Assembly (NCBI GenBank): GCA_965247255.1
Contig: CBDFGS010000013.1
Span: 868,001-932,000, forward strand
Length of the DNA stretch: 64,000 nucleotides
Source of the DNA: CBDFGS01 sp965247255
GTDB lineage: Bacteria > Chloroflexota > Dehalococcoidia > Lucifugimonadales > CAUZJF01
Direction: 5' to 3'
The notes below the pieces were generated by a model. It saw only the letters and a program-made list of their open reading frames with translations. It was not told the origin of the DNA and ran no database searches. This document shows, one piece after another, positions 1 to 8,204 of the stretch. Each line of letters begins with the position of its first letter. Position 1 is the first letter of the stretch. A program made the position numbers and the translations under genes.

Positions 1-1
1 A

Positions 2-1237
2 GTATTTGCCGACAACCTGCGGGAGCTCCTTCTGGCCCCGGCCCTGGGTCAGAAGAACGTGCTGGCCCTGGACCCCGGATTCCGCACCGGCTGCAAATTG
101 GTGTGCCTGGGCCGGCAGGGCCGGTTGCTGCACCACGACACCGTCTATCCCTTGCTGGGGGGACGGGGAGAGCAGGAGGCAGCCAAGAAGATAGACCAAC
201 TGTGCCGCCGGTACAGTGTTGAAGCCATCGCCGTGGGAAATGGCACCGGGGGCCGGGAGACCGAAGCCTTTCTGAGGGGGCTGGAGTTGGGCCCCGGTAT
301 TCCTGTGGTAATGGTCAACGAGAGCGGGGCCTCGGTCTATTCAGCCTCGGAGGTGGCGCGGACTGAGTTTCCCGATGAGGACATTACGGTCCGGGGGGCT
401 GTTTCCATCGGTCGCCGCCTAATGGATCCCCTGGCCGAATTGGTCAAGATAGACCCCAAGGCCATCGGTGTGGGCCAGTACCAGCACGACATCGATCAGA
501 AGGCCCTGAAAGAACGCTTGGACGATGTGGTAAGTAGTTGCGTCAACAATGTTGGCGTGGAGTTGAACACCGCCAGTGGCGAGTTGCTCTCTTACGTTTC
601 GGGCCTGGGACCCCGTTTGGCCAAGGCTATTGTGGAGTATCGGAACAGTTACGGTCCCTTTGCCTCCCGGGAATCCCTGAGGAAAGTCCCGCGCCTGGGT
701 CCCAAGGCGTTCGAGCAGGCGGCTGGGTTTCTGCGAATTAGGGAGGGCGCCCATCCACTCGACGCCAGTGCCGTGCACCCAGAGTCCTACGGGGTCGTGG
801 AGGCCATCGCCAAAGACTTGGGCCATCCGCTGGGCCAAGTGGTGGGCGACGCCAGTATATCCGGTCAGATTGATCCCCACCGCTACGTGAACGACAAGGT
901 GGGACTGCCCACGTTGAATGACATAATCGAAGAGTTGGCCCGGCCCGGACGAGACCCCCGTCGCGAGTTCGAGCCATTCCACTTCGCCGAAGGCGTAAAC
1001 AAGATCGAGGACCTGGCGGCGGGGATGAAGCTGCCGGGGGTGGTAACCAACGTGACCGAATTCGGCGCCTTTGTCGATGTGGGCGCGCACCAGGATGGGT
1101 TGGTGCACATCAGCCAGTTGGCGAACCGCTTCATCAAAAATCCCTCCGATATTGTCAAAGTGCAGCAACGGGTGTGGGTTACCGTGTTGGAGGTCGACCT
1201 GGAGCGCAAGCGAATTGCCCTGTCAATGAAGGGTTGA
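2..1237 (+). CDS. tex: Tex-family RNA-binding transcription accessory protein (3' part, start outside window)
   Basis: The reading frame is open from base 2, so the N-terminus lies before the window. The visible part begins in the YqgF/RNase H-like domain (LALDPGFRTGCK), passes through a helix-hairpin-helix region (SGLGPRLAKAIVEYR) and ends in an S1 RNA-binding domain (VVTNVTEFGAFVDVG, GLVHISQLA). This is the Tex order. Tex proteins bind nucleic acid in the cytoplasm and are linked to transcription and stress tolerance; the exact role is unclear in most bacteria. About 410 of the usual 720-780 residues are present. The ATG at 59 lies inside the conserved domain and is not the start. Confidence 0.93.
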   Translation, partial: VFADNLRELLLAPALGQKNVLALDPGFRTGCKLVCLGRQGRLLHHDTVYPLLGGRGEQEAAKKIDQLCRRYSVEAIAVGNGTGGRETEAFLRGLELGPGIPVVMVNESGASVYSASEVARTEFPDEDITVRGAVSIGRRLMDPLAELVKIDPKAIGVGQYQHDIDQKALKERLDDVVSSCVNNVGVELNTASGELLSYVSGLGPRLAKAIVEYRNSYGPFASRESLRKVPRLGPKAFEQAAGFLRIREGAHPLDASAVHPESYGVVEAIAKDLGHPLGQVVGDASISGQIDPHRYVNDKVGLPTLNDIIEELARPGRDPRREFEPFHFAEGVNKIEDLAAGMKLPGVVTNVTEFGAFVDVGAHQDGLVHISQLANRFIKNPSDIVKVQQRVWVTVLEVDLERKRIALSMKG

Positions 1238-1580
1238 GCGTCGTCCCTGTCCCCCGCCGCCCGAACTCCCCCAAGAGGACTTTACCTGGCCTATGATTAG
1301 GAGGCGGACGGGTCGGGCGCCGAAGGCGCTCGTGCTGACGGGCCGAAATCCATAGCTTGTGTCGTCGTTTGACCGTTAGACCAGCACGGTGGACACCTTC
1401 ACGAAGTAAACCCAGCGTTGGGATCTATCGCGAATGGGTTTGGCGAAGCTAGAAGCCAGCCTTCGAAGCCCTGAGAGCCACCTGCTCCCCACCTCTGGAC
1501 GGAGTCCACGCTACTGCCGGTGGCCGAGATCAGGTTGATCAGGGCTTCGGCGTCAGGACTCTTGAGCTGGAGGCCTAGAC
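1238..1580. other. Intergenic region with a possible gene fragment
   Basis: There is no complete gene between tex and yajQ. On the minus strand a short frame (1399-1584, TTG start, directly after the yajQ stop) encodes 61 residues with phrases such as SVDSVQRWG, GFEGWLL and NPFAIDPNAG. From memory these resemble a repeat in large secreted proteins, in which a tryptophan is followed by an NPF-type turn. It could be a decayed fragment of such a gene. No signal peptide or good ribosome site is visible. Confidence 0.3.
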
Positions 1581-2066
1581 TCAATCCCGGAAATTCACAT
1601 ACTGCAGTGGCTGTTTAATGTCCATCTCTTTTATGAACGCGATGGTCCCTTGCAAATCGTCGCGTTTCTTGCCCGATACGTGAAGTTCGTTCCCCTGGAT
1701 AGCAAGCTGGACTTTGATCTTGGCGGCTCGGACCGCCTTGACGATTTTGCGTCCCAAGTCGGCGTCAATCCCTTGCCCAATAGAGATGGTCCGCCTAATG
1801 GTTCCTCCGGCTGCATCTTGTGGAGCCGTGAACTCGAACGCACGTAGGTCCACATGTCGACGCGCAAGATACTTGCGAAGCAAGTCGTCTAGCTGGGATA
1901 ACTTCATGGTATCGTCAGCGATCATCGTTAGGGCGTTGTCGGTGCGTTCTATAGCACACTTTGTCCCCGCGAGGTCGTAGCGTTGCTTGATCTCTCGTTG
2001 CATTCCGTGCAGCGCATTATCTACCTCCATAAGGTCTGTTCTGGAGACCACGTCAAACGAGGGCAT
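1581..2066 (-). CDS. yajQ: YajQ-family cyclic-di-GMP/nucleotide-binding protein
   Basis: The 161-residue protein has the YajQ signature: N-terminal MPSFDVVSR followed by VDNALHGMQREIKQRYD, a central IRRTISIGQGID stretch and a C-terminal KKRDDLQGTIAFIK. YajQ proteins have two ferredoxin-like folds and bind nucleic acid; some bind cyclic di-GMP and act with transcription factors. The start at 2066 was chosen over an upstream in-frame start at 2138 because it begins with the conserved MPSFD and has an AGGAGG ribosome site (complement at 2076-2081) at good spacing. Length matches the family (about 160 residues). It appears to be transcribed alone. Confidence 0.95.
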   Translation of the reverse strand: MPSFDVVSRTDLMEVDNALHGMQREIKQRYDLAGTKCAIERTDNALTMIADDTMKLSQLDDLLRKYLARRHVDLRAFEFTAPQDAAGGTIRRTISIGQGIDADLGRKIVKAVRAAKIKVQLAIQGNELHVSGKKRDDLQGTIAFIKEMDIKQPLQYVNFRD

Positions 2067-2162
2067 TGAGTAGAACCTCCTGTGGTTGTGCCGGCTAAAA
2101 GGCCGAGGCCTCTTATGGCTCTGCCGTCCTTGTCCCATTCACCCGTGCGTATCGCGCTAGAA

Positions 2163-2241
2163 GGGTGGAGCAGACGGGCGGATTCGAATCGACGACCTGC
2201 GGTTCACGAATCGGCTGGTTGGTGTGCCGTTCTATGCTCCC
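2163..2241 (-). other. tRNA-like fragment (possible degenerate tRNA)
   Basis: Read on the minus strand, this 79-base stretch begins GGGAGCA and ends TGCTCCACCC, so six bases of an acceptor-like stem can pair (GGAGCA/TGCTCC). It contains a T-loop-like TTCGAAT and an anticodon-like TTCGTGA. The T stem, anticodon stem and D arm do not pair properly, and the 3' end is CCC rather than CCA. I read it as a decayed or chimeric tRNA next to the transposase remnant, not a working gene. Confidence 0.3.
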
Positions 2242-2422
2242 AGATACCGGATTAGAACACGCAGTCCACCCGCCGAACCCCCATTTTACCTGCGCGTGGC
2301 CCTTGGTGCCGAGCCGCGCTAACCAATGCGTTAGCGAACGGTTAGCGGTTCTGTCAGAACTCAAAGCTCCGTGGGTACACAGACAATACGCAGGCAAGCT
2401 GAATGAGAACCTGGGCCTGAGG

Positions 2423-2635
2423 TTACGCAGCCAACTCCGTCATCAGGCTTGACCATCTACAGCTGAAGATATGCCGCTTGTCCGATGCTGAAACGTGCTG
2501 GACGCTGGAATTCGGAACTCTCAGGTACTGACGTAGCTCGTCGAACACAGTGCAGAACCGACTGGCCGATTCAAACCGATTGAAGCCGAGCATCGGGTAG
2601 TAACGCTGCTTGATCGGCCGATGATGCTGCTCCAT
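2423..2635 (-). pseudogene. Remnant of an IS6-type DDE transposase (C-terminal end)
   Basis: The last 71 codons read MEQHHRPIKQR and PMLGFNRFESASRFC, followed by a helical tail. This is the C-terminal end of IS6/IS240-like and related integrase-core transposases, including the catalytic-Glu region (E before HHRPIKQR) and the usual MLGF motif. Upstream the frame runs through the tRNA-Pro gene and has no transposase similarity, so most of the catalytic core is missing. No inverted repeats were found. It marks an old insertion beside a tRNA gene. Confidence 0.65.
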
Positions 2636-2648
2636 TGCTAGCGTTACA

Positions 2649-2679
2649 GAGGCCTCCATACGTACGGAGGCCTCTTCTT
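2649..2679 (+). terminator. Perfect 9-bp hairpin followed by TTCTT
   Basis: The two arms GAGGCCTCC (2649-2657) and GGAGGCCTC (2666-2674) pair perfectly around an 8-base loop, followed on the plus strand by TTCTT. It lies between the transposase remnant and tRNA-Pro. The U-run is weak, and on the minus strand, where the tRNA is transcribed, no T-run follows. It may be a terminator or a processing hairpin. Confidence 0.45.
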
Positions 2680-2687
2680 GCCTTGCC

Positions 2688-2763
2688 TGGTCGGGGTGAC
2701 TGGACTCGAACCAGCGACCTCGTCGTCCCGAACGACGCGCGCTACCGACTGCGCCACACCCCG
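2688..2763 (-). tRNA. tRNA-Pro (anticodon CGG)
   Basis: On the minus strand the gene folds as a complete cloverleaf. The acceptor CGGGGTG pairs with CACCCCG, followed by discriminator A and an encoded CCA. The D stem is GCGC/GCGC. The anticodon stem CGTCG/CGACG encloses the loop TTCGGGA, giving anticodon CGG for codon CCG. The T arm is GCTGG-TTCGAGT-CCAGT. Length is 76 bases including CCA. The tRNA sits beside an insertion-sequence remnant, which fits tRNA genes as insertion hot spots. Confidence 0.95.
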
Positions 2764-2950
2764 ACGAAAAAATCCCAAAATCGTGGGCTCTACGGTCACA
2801 CTCGATTCGGGACACCGAGCGCTGCCGACTGCACCGCACCAGGGACAATTGTACCGGTCGCCTTGATGATGGGCAACACCGGAGGTGGCACCGCCGCCGC
2901 CGCTCCGGTATCTTCAAACCCGTAACCACGGGCTGCGCGACCGGCCCCAT

Positions 2951-3802
2951 TCACCCCCGGTTGTCGAGCTTCAGTAGCTTGACCGCGTTGCCGCCTACTA
3001 TCGCAGCCTGATCGTCTGCTGTCAGGGACGAGCCGCGGACCTGCGCGACCAGTCGACGCGCTCTCAAGAGCGGGTAGTCGCTGCCCAGCAAGACGCGGTC
3101 CGCCCCCACGAGCCCCGACACCGTCTGGAATACGTTCGCGTGGTAAAGGAACGGCGAGGCGGCCGTGTCGAAGTACACGTTCGCCAGAGCGTCGGCCACC
3201 TCCGGCATCAGTGCGTAGAACGGCAGGCCTCCGCCCCAATGGGCGCAGACGATGGTCACGCCTGGGAAGTTCTGCACCAACGCCCACAGCACTTCAGGAG
3301 TGGTGCGGCCCTTGCCCTGGTAGACATGGCCCACCGGTTCCGAGGAGTGGGTCGTAAGGATGAGGCCTTGTTGATGCAAGACCTCCATCAGCGGGGCCAT
3401 CGTTCGCTCGTCGCCCAGGTCGAAGCCCTGCGAGTCGGGGTGCAGCTCGCCGACCCCCAGCAGGCCCGCGCGGGCGCACCGGTCAGCCTCCCGCGCGCAC
3501 TCATCGCCCCACGCCGGGCTCACGCCGGCAAATCCCACTAACCTGAGCGGATGCTTGCGCACCGACTCGATAATGTAGTCGTTTACCTCGCGGGCCAGGC
3601 CGGCGTCTGTCCAACCGATGCCCATCACCACGGACACGTCGACGCCGTCCGCGTCCATCGCCCCAACGAGGTCGTCGGCCGTCGCCATCTTAGCCTTCGC
3701 GCTGACGTAAAGCTCGCCGAACGTCCGGTCCCTCTTTACGTAGCTCTCCCGTTGGGCGCGGAGCCACTCCGGGAAGATGTGAGTGTGGAAGTCGACGATC
3801 AC
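2951..3802 (-). CDS. Amidohydrolase family 2 (ACMSD-like TIM-barrel hydrolase)
   Basis: The 283-residue protein opens with the metal-binding FHTH motif after a GTG start and has the later family marks THSSEP, CAHWGGG and LLGSDYP, which supply the remaining His and Asp ligands of the amidohydrolase-2 barrel. Relatives include aminocarboxymuconate-semialdehyde decarboxylase and other metal-dependent hydrolases or decarboxylases in catabolism of aromatic and carboxylated compounds. The substrate cannot be told. A second member of the same superfamily lies immediately upstream on the same strand (3933-5024), so the two are probably co-transcribed and may act in one pathway. Confidence 0.85.
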   Translation of the reverse strand: MIVDFHTHIFPEWLRAQRESYVKRDRTFGELYVSAKAKMATADDLVGAMDADGVDVSVVMGIGWTDAGLAREVNDYIIESVRKHPLRLVGFAGVSPAWGDECAREADRCARAGLLGVGELHPDSQGFDLGDERTMAPLMEVLHQQGLILTTHSSEPVGHVYQGKGRTTPEVLWALVQNFPGVTIVCAHWGGGLPFYALMPEVADALANVYFDTAASPFLYHANVFQTVSGLVGADRVLLGSDYPLLRARRLVAQVRGSSLTADDQAAIVGGNAVKLLKLDNRG

Positions 3803-3932
3803 CGGCTTCCAGCCCCCGGCTTCCGAGGCGCCACCGAGAGGGACCTTTCGGGTACGCCGTCTGAGTCGAAGTCTCCGAAAACGTCGTAGCCGCGCCCCAT
3901 GATCTCTCTAGGGTCGCGATCGTGCGTGATTG

Positions 3933-5024
3933 TCACTTCACGCCGCCAAAGAGCTTCGCCACATTGCCGCCACAGATCTTGTCCATATCGCCAGCGGTGA
4001 TGAAGTCGCAGTGACGCCTTAGGTAGTCCAGCGACTGGAGGTAGGTGCAGTGCCGCTCGACGTTGGGCATGTCCGACCCCCACACGAGCCTGTCCGCCCC
4101 GAGACGCTCGTAGTACTCTCGTACGATAGGCCACGCCTCCCGGTAGGGGTACTCCCAGACCGCGCCCTGGAATATGGGGAACAGGACCTCGACCAGGACG
4201 TCGGGGTGCCGCAGCGGCTTCCACGCCTCCTTTGGAATCGAGACAGCGCCGTTCTCACTGAACCTGGACAGCAGAAGGCCGTGGGTTAGCACGACCGGTA
4301 TGTCCGGGTGCCGGTCGAGCCAGCGGTCGAACGCGGCGAGCTCGGCGAGGTAGGGCTCCTCACCCGGCGCCGACGACGTCACGAACCAAAACACCGGGAT
4401 TCCCAACTCCCGCACATGGGCCCAGAACGGGTTGAACACAGGGTCGTCCAGCTTCTCTGTACGCCCGTGGAAGCTCAGGTTGCTGGACTGGAACCAGAGG
4501 GCGTGGAGCCCCAGCTCGTTCACCGCTCGATCGAGCACGCGAATCTGGCTGCCGTGGTCGGCCCGCCACTCGTCTACCATGGCCAGGCCCCAAAACCGCT
4601 GTGGGTACCTGCGCACGGCGTCGCTGAGGTACCGGTTGAGTTTGCCGTAGATGTGCCCCGTCTGGAGCACCGCGCGGTCCACACCGGCGTAGTCCATCTG
4701 GGCGATCATCAGCTCGGGAGACGCCTCCAGTCGAGACATAGCTGGCGGCAGGTATTGCTTGGTGTAATCGGCGCCTTCGACCGTCCAGACGAACTTGCCG
4801 TCCTTGCCACCGCGCAGATCGACGTCGGTCAGCCCTGCTATCGAAGGCTCGTTGGGGTCGACAAGGGTCTGGCGGTCGAGGATGGAGTTGTCGCTGACCG
4901 CGCGCGCCGGCTGATGGTGGAACATCAGGGTTAGCTGTGCGTACCTCATGTGCTCTTTGACTGAGCTGTGGCCGGACCGGCCTCCCAACGGAGGGAAGGC
5001 GTGAGCGTGCGAATCGATTATCAA
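3933..5024 (-). CDS. Amidohydrolase family 2 protein
   Basis: The 363-residue protein begins with a TTG codon and IIDSHAHAFPP, which carries the HxH metal motif. A strong purine-rich ribosome site (AGGGGGAAG) precedes it. Later motifs are VVLTHGLL and LVWGSDMPNVE (catalytic-Asp region), and a C-terminal ICGGNVAKLFG typical of this family. It is longer than its downstream neighbour and only distantly similar to it. The reaction is probably hydrolysis or decarboxylation of a small carboxylated or aromatic metabolite in the cytoplasm; the substrate is unknown. A 130-base gap without a clear gene separates the two genes. Confidence 0.83.
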   Translation of the reverse strand: MIIDSHAHAFPPLGGRSGHSSVKEHMRYAQLTLMFHHQPARAVSDNSILDRQTLVDPNEPSIAGLTDVDLRGGKDGKFVWTVEGADYTKQYLPPAMSRLEASPELMIAQMDYAGVDRAVLQTGHIYGKLNRYLSDAVRRYPQRFWGLAMVDEWRADHGSQIRVLDRAVNELGLHALWFQSSNLSFHGRTEKLDDPVFNPFWAHVRELGIPVFWFVTSSAPGEEPYLAELAAFDRWLDRHPDIPVVLTHGLLLSRFSENGAVSIPKEAWKPLRHPDVLVEVLFPIFQGAVWEYPYREAWPIVREYYERLGADRLVWGSDMPNVERHCTYLQSLDYLRRHCDFITAGDMDKICGGNVAKLFGGVK

Positions 5025-5227
5025 GGACTTCCCCCTTCAACCGTGCGGCCCCTTGAACTGCCTGGGCGGCATGAGCCGGCGCCTGTAAGAAACTAGCACA
5101 AATTCATCGGGGGTGCGCATCGCCGCTAATCGAAGGCTGCCATGAGACAGGAGCCCGGTGGCGTCGCTTTCAACGGTCTGGTAATGTTTTCTCCGTATGG
5201 ATTCTATCTAGGTATACCCTCCAGCAT

Positions 5228-6898
5228 ATGAACGTACGTGACCGCATCGCAGGGCTCGTGGCTGAGGCCATCCGGAAATCCGAGATCGCCGACAGCATTC
5301 CGGACTCCTTGATCGACGATGTTCCCATAGATCGCCCTCAAAAACCGGAACACGGCGACTTCGCGTGTAGCCTTCCTCTCAAACTGGCCGGCCCGCTGCG
5401 CGCCAAACCTTTGGAGATCGCCGAGCAGCTCGCCCACAGCGTCCCCCCGGACCCCGCGGTGGAGAGTGTGTGGGTCGAGCCCCCGGGCTTCCTCAACTTC
5501 TCGCTGAGCCCCGATTGGCTGGCCGAACAGGTCGATGCAATACGCGCGGCAGGAGCGTCATACGGCAACGTCGACGTCGGAGCGGGAGAGCGGGTCCAGG
5601 TAGAGTTCGTGAGCATCAATCCCACGGGGCCGCTGCACGTTGGGCATGCCAGAGGCGCAGCGTTCGGCAGCGGCCTGGCCAACATCCTGGAAGCGGCTGG
5701 ATACGACGTACAGCGTGAGTACCTCGTCAACGACGCGGGAACTCAGATGGAGCTGTTCAACAAGACACTGTACGCGCGCTACAAGCAGGAGTCGGGGCTC
5801 GAGGCCGAGGTTCCAGAAGATGGGTACCAGGGCGAGTATATGGCGGACCTGGCCAGGGAGATACGCGACCGGGAGGGCGACCGTTTCCTATCGATGGGAG
5901 ACGAAGAGGCGACAAGCGAACTCGGCGAGCTCGGCCTGCAACGCATGCTGGACCAGATCCGCACCGACCTGGAGGACCTTCGTGTAACGTACGACGTGTG
6001 GTTCAGCGAGCGCACCCTCTACCGCGACGGGCATTACGACGCCGCGATGAAGCTGCTAGACGAGAAGGGGCTACTCGTCGAACGGGATGGTGCGACATGG
6101 TTCGCTTCGACGACGCTCGGCGACGATGACGACAAGGTACTGGTGCGAAGCACCGGCGCCCCTTCCTATTTCGCCTCCGACGTCGCCTATCACTACGAGA
6201 AGCTTCTCCATCGGAAGTTCGACCGCGTCATCGACGTGTGGGGAGCGGACCACCAGGGGCACCGGAGTTTCTTTCCGGCGCTGGCGGCGGCGCTAGGAGT
6301 CCCTGAGGAACGCCTGGAGCTGATCATCTATCAGCTGGTTACCCTACGACGCGGCGAGGAGGTAGTCCGGCTTTCGAAGCGCGCAGGGGACATCATAACC
6401 TTGCGTGAGCTGGTTGATGAGGTAGGTCCGGACGCGTGCCGCTTCTTCTTCCTGGCGCGGTCACCCCAAAGCCAGATGGACTTCGACCTGGAACTGGCCA
6501 AGGAGCAGTCGTCGGAAAATCCCGTCTACTACGTGCAGTACGGCCACGCGCGCATCGCGGGCATCCTTCGTCTGGCAAAGGAGCGCGGGATCGAGTACGG
6601 CGACGGCGACCTATCGTTGATAGGCCACGAGGCTGAGCTTGCGCTAATCAGGAAGCTGCTCGTTTTGCCCGAGCTGACCGAGAAGATGGCGGCGACGCTG
6701 GAGCCGCACCACCTTCCTCACTACGCCCTCGAGCTTGCCACCGCCTTCCACTCCTTCTACGACAATTGCAGGGTCGTATCCAGCGAGCCAGGCGAGGAGC
6801 AGATCACTAAAGCGAGGCTGAAGCTAACCGAGGCCGCCAAGGTGGTCCTGGCCCGATGCCTGAATCTGATGGGCATGAGCGCTCCCGAGGAGATGTAG
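5228..6898 (+). CDS. argS: Arginyl-tRNA synthetase
   Basis: This 556-residue class I synthetase charges tRNA-Arg. It has the N-terminal Add1 domain (PEHGDFACSLPLKLA), the HIGH motif as HVGH at residues 137-140, and a KMSKS-like loop reading RLSKRAGDI. The C-terminal part has the all-helical anticodon-binding DALR domain, including YYVQYGHARI and LYDNCRVV-like sequence (FYDNCRVVS). Length fits the family. The gene stands alone, with a divergent amidohydrolase upstream and a convergent carbonic anhydrase-like gene downstream. Confidence 0.97.
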   Translation: MNVRDRIAGLVAEAIRKSEIADSIPDSLIDDVPIDRPQKPEHGDFACSLPLKLAGPLRAKPLEIAEQLAHSVPPDPAVESVWVEPPGFLNFSLSPDWLAEQVDAIRAAGASYGNVDVGAGERVQVEFVSINPTGPLHVGHARGAAFGSGLANILEAAGYDVQREYLVNDAGTQMELFNKTLYARYKQESGLEAEVPEDGYQGEYMADLAREIRDREGDRFLSMGDEEATSELGELGLQRMLDQIRTDLEDLRVTYDVWFSERTLYRDGHYDAAMKLLDEKGLLVERDGATWFASTTLGDDDDKVLVRSTGAPSYFASDVAYHYEKLLHRKFDRVIDVWGADHQGHRSFFPALAAALGVPEERLELIIYQLVTLRRGEEVVRLSKRAGDIITLRELVDEVGPDACRFFFLARSPQSQMDFDLELAKEQSSENPVYYVQYGHARIAGILRLAKERGIEYGDGDLSLIGHEAELALIRKLLVLPELTEKMAATLEPHHLPHYALELATAFHSFYDNCRVVSSEPGEEQITKARLKLTEAAKVVLARCLNLMGMSAPEEM

Positions 6899-6931
6899 AC
6901 GACCCCTTGGCCCTCTTCTCGGGCGTACAGC

Positions 6932-7459
6932 TCAAGAAAACCCGCCGGAGACTCCGAGCCCTGCCTCGTTGTACCTGCGGGCTTTCTCCACATAGTTCTC
7001 AGACGTCGCCCTGATCAGCTCTATATGGCGCTCTTCCACCTGGCCCCGGATCCGGGCCGGCACGCCTATCACGAGGGACCGCGGCGGAATCGACATGTTC
7101 TCCAGCACCATCGCGCCGGATGCTATCAGGCTCTCCTCGCCGATCTCGGCGCCGTCGTTGACCGTGGCCCCGTTGCCGATCATCGCGCGTTCACCGACCG
7201 TCCTGGCGTGGCACATCACCCGATGGCCGATTACCGCATGGTCACCAATGAGCACGTCGGCGTCGCCGTGTACGACCGAGTTGTCCTGGATGCATACGAA
7301 CCGCCCGATGGCTATTCGCCCCATGTCGGCCCGGACCACGGTGCCGGGCCATATGCTGGAACCCTCGCCCACTTCGACGTCTCCCACGACGTAGGCGAAC
7401 TCGCTGACAAAAGCGCCGGGATGTATCTTCGGGCCAACCCCGTCCAGGCTTCTGAGCAT
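6932..7459 (-). CDS. Gamma-carbonic anhydrase-like hexapeptide-repeat protein
   Basis: The 175-residue protein is a left-handed beta-helix of hexapeptide repeats (VGDVEVGEGSSIWPG, IGRFVCIQDNSVVHG, IGEESLIASGAMV). Histidines at about 64, 79 and 84 (VVHGD, IGHRVMCHA) match the three zinc ligands of gamma-class carbonic anhydrases. The C-terminal helix (HIELIRATSENYVEKARRYN) is typical of the YrdA/CaiE-like branch. It probably forms a trimer with metal at subunit interfaces. Whether it hydrates CO2 or acts on another substrate cannot be told; many relatives lack shown activity. It is convergent with argS. Confidence 0.92.
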   Translation of the reverse strand: MLRSLDGVGPKIHPGAFVSEFAYVVGDVEVGEGSSIWPGTVVRADMGRIAIGRFVCIQDNSVVHGDADVLIGDHAVIGHRVMCHARTVGERAMIGNGATVNDGAEIGEESLIASGAMVLENMSIPPRSLVIGVPARIRGQVEERHIELIRATSENYVEKARRYNEAGLGVSGGFS

Positions 7460-7622
7460 AGCTCCTCCACGACCAAAGCACGCGCCGCGCTCCGTTTATC
7501 TGACCGAAGCGCAAAGCTGGAATGGAGGCGAGTCTATCACAGCTACTGACCGTAACAGGGAGGCGAAGCCAATATGAGGGTTGTGATATCCTGATTGACA
7601 GAATGGCGTTATACACGACGGC

Positions 7623-8204
7623 ATGACCTACCCAAAATTTGCGCTTCAGGCCGTTGCGACTATAGGCCTCTCACTAGTCGCGGCGGCGTGCTCGAGTACT
7701 CCCGCCCCTAGTCCCACTCCCTCGGCGCCGTCGCCAACGCCGACGGCCGTGGCGAGCCCAACCCCCGAGCCGACCCCTGAGCCTACGCCCGAGCCCACTG
7801 CGACCGTGGAGGCGGCCAGCGCCATGTTCCGGTATATGAACGGGGTGAACCTCCTGAACGCGGCCCAATGGCAAGACGCCATCCCCCAGTTCGACCTGGT
7901 TATCCGGCTCCTCCCGGACTTCGCCCAGGCCTACTTCTACAGGGCCATCGCTCTACATAATGAGGAGCGTGACGAGCTGGCGCTCGAGGACCTGAGCCAC
8001 GCCATTCGGCTGAAGCCGGACTACGCTCAAGCCTATATGAACAGGGGGATTCTCCTGGTCCAGCAGGGCGAGCTCGTAGGCGGGGTCGCCGACCTCGAGA
8101 GGGCCCTGGCGCTGTTCCAGGCGGAGGGTGACCAAGAGGGCATGCGAATGGTGAGGCGGGTGCTATCGGGACCTAGGCCTCAGCCGACCACCCCCCGGCC
8201 TTAG
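7623..8204 (+). CDS. TPR-repeat lipoprotein
   Basis: The protein has 193 residues. A short signal peptide ends in the lipobox VAAAC, so it should be lipid-anchored on the outer face of the cytoplasmic membrane. A proline-threonine linker (repeats of PTPEPTPEP) follows. The rest holds about three tetratricopeptide repeats (NLLNAAQWQDAIPQFDLV, AYFYRAIALHNEERDELA, AYMNRGILLVQQGELVGG), which usually mediate protein contacts. No enzyme domain is present. The 3' end overlaps the end of the convergent DUF2851 gene by about 40 bases. Confidence 0.85.
   Translation: MTYPKFALQAVATIGLSLVAAACSSTPAPSPTPSAPSPTPTAVASPTPEPTPEPTPEPTATVEAASAMFRYMNGVNLLNAAQWQDAIPQFDLVIRLLPDFAQAYFYRAIALHNEERDELALEDLSHAIRLKPDYAQAYMNRGILLVQQGELVGGVADLERALALFQAEGDQEGMRMVRRVLSGPRPQPTTPRP

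Noticed and set aside
2163..2560. tmRNA with a tRNA-like 3' end
   Set aside because: No complementary 5' tRNA-like half, no tag ORF ending in Ala-Ala-stop, and the 3' end is CCC rather than CCA.
4308..4934. 208-aa plus-strand frame within the amidohydrolase gene
   Set aside because: Antisense shadow of a gene with conserved metal motifs.
6393..6578. Short minus-strand frames inside argS and other genes
   Set aside because: These lie wholly inside genes with strong family motifs and have no ribosome site or domain of their own.
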